This document shows, one piece after another, positions 5,354 through 7,696 of a stretch of DNA of 7,696 nt. Under the pieces are notes generated by a model. It saw only the letters and a list, made by a program, of their open reading frames with translations. It made no database searches and was not told where the DNA came from. Position numbers and translations under genes: made by a program. The DNA is from DATBGO01 sp050011895 (GTDB lineage Bacteria; Actinomycetota; Actinomycetes; Streptosporangiales; Streptosporangiaceae): NCBI GenBank assembly GCA_050011895.1, contig JBEKIF010000129.1, positions 1 to 7,696 on the forward strand, read 5' to 3'. How positions within the stretch are numbered: the first letter of the stretch is position 1; every line of letters starts with the position of its first letter.

Positions 5354-6462
5354 TGCCGAAAACCTCGTCCACGTCATGCAACCCGGCGATACTCGTTGAT
5401 CAGGCCACCGACGCGAGCGTGTCTTCGGACGCGATACAGGTCGAGGTCGGCCGGCTCGGGCAGCGGTTTCAGCGGCGCGGCGCCGTGCAGAGAGCGGTGC
5501 GGCCGGTGCTGATTGTGGTGGGTTTCGTAGTCGCGCAGGATCCGCCGCAGATGGTGCTGGTTCCAGACCAGGGTGCGGTCCAGCAGCTCGCGGCGGCATC
5601 CCCCGATCCAGCGTTCGGTGATCGCGTTCATGCGGGGCGTCCGGACGTTGCAGAGGACGGTCCGGATGCCGGCGTCGGCGAGGACCGCGTCGAATGCGGC
5701 GGTGAAGTTCGATCCGCGGTCGCGGATCATGAACTTGACCCGGTGCGTTTGCTCGCCGAGGTCCGTGAGGAGGTTGCGTGCCTGCTGGGCGGTCCACTCC
5801 CCGGTGGGGTGCAGCGTGACGCCGGGGATGCGGATGCGCCGGGTCGCGTGTTCTATCACCGCCAGGACGTAGGCCTGGGTGCCGTCGAGCAGGTCGACGG
5901 TGAAGAAGTCGCTCGCCAGGACCGCTTCGGCTTGTGAGCGCAGGAACTGGGACCAGGTTGGCGCGGTCCGCCGCGGCGCGGGGTCGATTCCGGCGTTCTT
6001 CAGGATCTCCCAGGCCGTCGACGCCGCGATCTTTACTCCCAGGCCGGACAGTTCGCCGTGGATCCTGCGGTAGCCCCATTCAGGGTTCTCCCGGGCTAGC
6101 CGGAGGACCAGCGCCCTGATGTTCCGGCGGGTCGCCGGGCGGCCGGTGTTGCCGCGCATGGAGCTGGCGGCCCGGCGGCGGCGGACGATGTCGCGGTGCC
6201 AGCGCACGATCGTGTCTGGGGTGACCAGCAGCCGCAGCCCGTGGCGGCGGGCTTTCGGTATCACGCTGAGCAGGGTCGCGAGGAGTGCCCGGTCCGCCCA
6301 GTTCAGTTTCGGGCGGCGCGGCTGCCGCCGCTGCAGGACGGTGAGCTGGTGGCGCAGGATCAAGATCTCTGCGGTCTTCCACGTCTCCTCCCGGCGGGAT
6401 AGCCGCAGCCACGCTACTAGCCGCCCTGCGGATCTGGCTGAGCCGCGCATCTGCGGTCGGCA
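5354..6462 (-). mobile_element. insertion sequence with integrase-core transposase (ends approximate)
   Basis: The boundaries are proposed from the short inverted match TGCCGA...C at 5354-5363 and, on the opposite strand, 6462-6453. They leave ~20 bases after the transposase stop and ~12 before its ATG, a layout typical of compact insertion sequences. An alternative left end is GTGCTGCCGAAC at 5273-5284, which matches the opposite-strand GTGTTGCCGACC (6466-6455) at 10 of 12 bases, but that would place the hydrolase-like remnant inside the element. No target-site duplication is visible with either pair. Confidence 0.5.
5374..6450 (-). CDS. DDE (integrase-core) transposase
   Basis: A 358-residue transposase from the ATG at 6450; a GTG at 6504 would add 18 residues but reaches outside the likely element end. 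The N-terminal half holds the KTAEILILRHQL segment and DNA-binding helices, including an ENPEWGYRRIHGEL motif at ~122-135. The catalytic core shows D181 (ASDFF), D244 (IRDRG) and E279 (ITERW), with 34 residues between the second Asp and the Glu, as in the rve/IS3-IS481 superfamily. The C-terminal GGLINEYRRVA tail is typical of a common actinobacterial group. Length and motifs are complete, so it is probably functional. It catalyses cut-and-join movement of its own element. Neither candidate start has a clear ribosome binding site. Confidence 0.88.
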   Translation of the reverse strand: MRGSARSAGRLVAWLRLSRREETWKTAEILILRHQLTVLQRRQPRRPKLNWADRALLATLLSVIPKARRHGLRLLVTPDTIVRWHRDIVRRRRAASSMRGNTGRPATRRNIRALVLRLARENPEWGYRRIHGELSGLGVKIAASTAWEILKNAGIDPAPRRTAPTWSQFLRSQAEAVLASDFFTVDLLDGTQAYVLAVIEHATRRIRIPGVTLHPTGEWTAQQARNLLTDLGEQTHRVKFMIRDRGSNFTAAFDAVLADAGIRTVLCNVRTPRMNAITERWIGGCRRELLDRTLVWNQHHLRRILRDYETHHNQHRPHRSLHGAAPLKPLPEPADLDLYRVRRHARVGGLINEYRRVA

Positions 6463-6508
6463 ACACTCTGTCTTGCGATCTCCTGCCGTTGCGTTGCGTC
6501 TCACGCGG

Positions 6509-6514
6509 TACGTT
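6509..6514 (+). promoter_or_regulatory. possible -10 element for leaderless globin transcript
   Basis: TACGTT fits the TANNNT pattern and ends six bases before the globin ATG, the spacing expected for a leaderless mRNA. There is no ribosome binding site (GTTGAGCC precedes the ATG). No convincing -35 element is seen at the usual distance, so this is tentative. Confidence 0.3.
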
Positions 6515-6520
6515 GAGCCG

Positions 6521-6985
6521 ATGGGCGATCATCCGACGCTGTACCAGTGGGCAGGCGGACGCGATGCTTTCGATCAGATGATCAATGCGTTCTACGACCG
6601 GGTCGAGCAGGATGAGCTGCTCTCGCCGTTCTTTCCCGGCGGCGTGCACGAGGAGCACCGGCGCAACGTGGCCACATGGTGGTGCGAGGTCTTCGGAGGC
6701 CCGGCGAACTACACCGAGCAGCTCGGCGGCTACGAGCGGATGCTGAGCAAACACCGGCAACTCGGCATCACCGATGCTCAGCGCTTCCGGTTCTCATCAC
6801 TGATGAGCCTCGCCGCCGATGATGCCGAGTTGCCGAGCGATCCTGAGTTTCGCTCCGCGCTTGTGGCCTACCTTGAATGGGGCACGCGGATAGCGCTGGG
6901 CAACTCACAGCCCGACGCTGAGCCCGTGGAGCATGCGCCGGTACCCCGGTGGGGCTGGGGTGAAGCTCCGCCATACCAGCCCTAG
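6521..6985 (+). CDS. group II truncated hemoglobin
   Basis: A 154-residue single-domain heme protein of the truncated hemoglobin O type, expected to bind O2 or other small ligands in the cytoplasm; roles in oxygen or NO/peroxide chemistry are known for relatives. The 2/2 fold is recognisable from TLYQWAGG at the start, Tyr25 (B10) in AFYDRV, Phe38 (CD1), VFGGPANYTEQ, proximal His78 (F8) in MLSKHRQLGI, and the EWGTRIAL...NSQP helix H with a PVPRWGWG tail. The residue 13 after the proximal His, which is Trp G8 in the group, appears to be Phe91. The frame is open further upstream, but homology begins at this ATG. It stands alone, next to the insertion sequence. Confidence 0.9.
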   Translation: MGDHPTLYQWAGGRDAFDQMINAFYDRVEQDELLSPFFPGGVHEEHRRNVATWWCEVFGGPANYTEQLGGYERMLSKHRQLGITDAQRFRFSSLMSLAADDAELPSDPEFRSALVAYLEWGTRIALGNSQPDAEPVEHAPVPRWGWGEAPPYQP

Positions 6986-7170
6986 CATCCGTAATCCGAG
7001 GACTTGCCACAAGACGAATGTTCCCTTATTGATCATGGGGTGTGTCGTCACGTGACGGAGCGGGCGAGGGTGTCCAAGATCGGCGTTGCTACCCGAGCGC
7101 GAGCGGATCCGTGCCATGGCCGGCCTAGCCCGCCAGATGACGCCACCACCCAGATCGCGCACCAGCCACC
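6986..7170. other. intergenic region after the globin gene, with palindrome
   Basis: No supported gene. It contains a perfect 12-base palindrome, CGTCACGTGACG, at 7046-7057, a possible site for a dimeric regulator. An AT-richer patch at about 7010-7036 has TTGCCA (7004-7009) 17 bases before TATTGA, a weak promoter-like pair. No clear terminator for the globin gene is visible. Confidence 0.4.
7046..7057. promoter_or_regulatory. 12-base perfect palindrome, possible operator
   Basis: CGTCACGTGACG is fully self-complementary and has a CACGTG core. It lies between the globin gene and the convergent zipper microgene. There is no direct evidence of which gene, if any, it serves. Confidence 0.35.
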
Positions 7171-7260
7171 TCAGAGCTGAAGCCGGGCATTCTCCGCCCG
7201 CAACTCCTTCACCTGGTCGTGCAGCGCGGCCAGCTCAGCATCCAGGGTGTGAGCCTGCAT
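7171..7260 (-). CDS. 29-residue leucine-zipper microprotein
   Basis: This short ORF starts with ATG 8 bases after GGAGGAGG, the best ribosome binding site in the window. The peptide is almost entirely one amphipathic helix. Leu6, Leu13, Leu20 and Leu27 are exactly seven apart (d positions); Leu10, Val17 and Asn24 fill the a positions. The polar and charged residues (D7, E9, H14, D15, Q16, K18, E19, R21, E23, R26) lie outside the a and d positions. An Asn at an a position is typical of parallel two-stranded zippers such as GCN4. There is no DNA-binding basic region, membrane segment or Cys. It lies 140 bases downstream of the RelE-type toxin on the same strand. A free zipper could dimerise with a zipper-bearing protein and act as its partner or inhibitor. 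It might instead be a relic of a larger coiled-coil gene. Confidence 0.55.
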   Translation of the reverse strand: MQAHTLDAELAALHDQVKELRAENARLQL

Positions 7261-7400
7261 GCCTGCCACCTCCTCCGTGGTCGATCACGTTGGCGGAGCC
7301 GAGTCACACATCATCGCGCCGCTGCCGGACTGGGAAAGACGGTGCCACGGCAGGAGCAGCATGCCGGCACACGCCTGCTGACCCGGCCGCGCCGCGGGGC
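7261..7400. other. gap between toxin gene and zipper microgene
   Basis: There is no gene I can support. On the minus strand this is the leader of the microgene; it includes the GGAGGAGG site (7269-7276). Whether the microgene is read through from the toxin operon or has its own promoter cannot be told. Confidence 0.35.
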
Positions 7401-7682
7401 CTACCGGCGACGGTACGCGGCCGAGCGGTGCTGGATGTCCTGGACGATGACCGCGTGCTTTGATTCGTCGATCCGGTACAGCACGCGCCACTGGGTACCG
7501 AGCCGGGCGCTGTGGAACCCGGACAAGCTATCCCGGAGCGGCTTGCCGACCCGGTAAGGCACTTCCAGGAGCGCTCCGGTGATGAATTCAACAGCAGCGG
7601 CAGCAACATCCTCCGGTAGCGACTCTGAGATCGCGCGCCGGGCCGGGCGGGTCATTCCGAGCTCATAGGGCTCGACGTTCAC
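7401..7682 (-). CDS. RelE/ParE-family toxin
   Basis: A 93-residue member of the RelE superfamily, toxins of type II toxin-antitoxin pairs; RelE-like members cut mRNA on the ribosome. The N-terminal YELGMTRPARRAI strand-helix, the middle GKPLRDSLSGFHSARLGTQ, the WRVLYRID strand and the C-terminal IQHRSAAY segment are all typical. Candidate active residues are R60, R66, R70, H85, R86 and Y90. The start is GTG, overlapping the stop of the preceding gene (GTGA), the usual arrangement with an antitoxin upstream; an ATG lies nine codons in. The length is normal, so the toxin looks intact. The pair is normally autoregulated by the antitoxin from a promoter outside this window. Confidence 0.88.
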   Translation of the reverse strand: MNVEPYELGMTRPARRAISESLPEDVAAAAVEFITGALLEVPYRVGKPLRDSLSGFHSARLGTQWRVLYRIDESKHAVIVQDIQHRSAAYRRR

Positions 7683-7696
7683 CGCTTGCGCTCAGC
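7679..7696 (-). CDS. C-terminal end of the cognate antitoxin (partial)
   Basis: The last five codons (AERKR) and a TGA, overlapping the toxin start by four bases. Only its position and the basic tail are visible. A Phd/YefM-type antitoxin is the usual partner of this toxin, but the family cannot be confirmed from this fragment. Confidence 0.5.
   Translation of the reverse strand, partial: AERKR

Noticed and set aside
5338..5937. A 199-residue plus-strand frame opposite the transposase
   Set aside because: It lies wholly antisense to a transposase with intact catalytic residues and has no recognisable features.
6119..6520. An N-terminal extension of the globin frame (134 extra residues)
   Set aside because: The extension is antisense to the transposase and Arg-rich; globin similarity begins only at the ATG at 6521.
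7045..7125. Minus-strand frame ending RVATPILDTLARSVT, which resembles the tail of an oxidoreductase
   Set aside because: Only about 15 residues look protein-like, there is no start, and the upstream codons show no consistent signal. Too weak to call a gene remnant.
7285..7491. A 68-residue minus-strand frame just upstream of the zipper microgene
   Set aside because: It overlaps the 3' third of the RelE-type toxin in another frame, is Pro/Arg-rich and has no ribosome binding site.
1..7696. tRNA, rRNA or CRISPR array
   Set aside because: No cloverleaf with a conserved T-loop, no ribosomal RNA motifs and no regularly spaced repeats were seen on either strand.

Overview
The window looks like accessory DNA from a high-GC actinomycete. 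The evidence is the overall G+C-rich sequence, a DUF5999-like small protein, a group II truncated hemoglobin of the actinobacterial type, a RelE-type toxin and an integrase-core transposase ending in the usual ...GLINEY... tail. The genus cannot be fixed from sequence reading alone.

Left part (1-1727): gene-poor, very G+C-rich DNA. A 31-base imperfect direct repeat (27 of 31 identical) lies at 1-31 and 1493-1523. Between the copies are one small minus-strand gene of DUF5999 type (253-486) and the last codons plus terminal repeat of an ISL3-type insertion sequence (692-812). The remaining ~900 bases hold no convincing gene.

Middle (1728-5252): a plus-strand, tightly packed four-gene cluster. 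Two small reading frames (1728-2072, 2069-2284) look frameshifted. A two-helix membrane protein (2281-2673) follows, then a large secreted or anchored alpha/beta-hydrolase-like protein (2670-5216). All three junctions are 4-base ATGA overlaps. The hydrolase has a GHSNG nucleophile elbow, a Thr/Pro-rich linker and two diverged copies of a ~73-residue C-terminal repeat. It is followed by a strong hairpin at 5227-5252. Just past the hairpin, on the opposite strand, lies what appears to be the last ~30 codons of another member of the same repeat family. The hairpin therefore probably once separated two convergent relatives.

Right-middle (about 5354-6462): an insertion sequence with a complete DDE/integrase-core transposase on the minus strand. 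It appears to have cut off the convergent relative, and its other end sits about 60 bases before the globin gene.

Right end (6521-7696): a group II truncated hemoglobin in which the usual Trp at G8 appears to be Phe; a short intergenic stretch with a 12-base palindrome; a 29-residue minus-strand ORF that is almost exactly one leucine zipper and has a very good ribosome binding site; and a RelE/ParE-type toxin whose antitoxin ends at the window edge. The most unusual items are the hydrolase cluster with its repeats and severed relative, and the stand-alone zipper microprotein.
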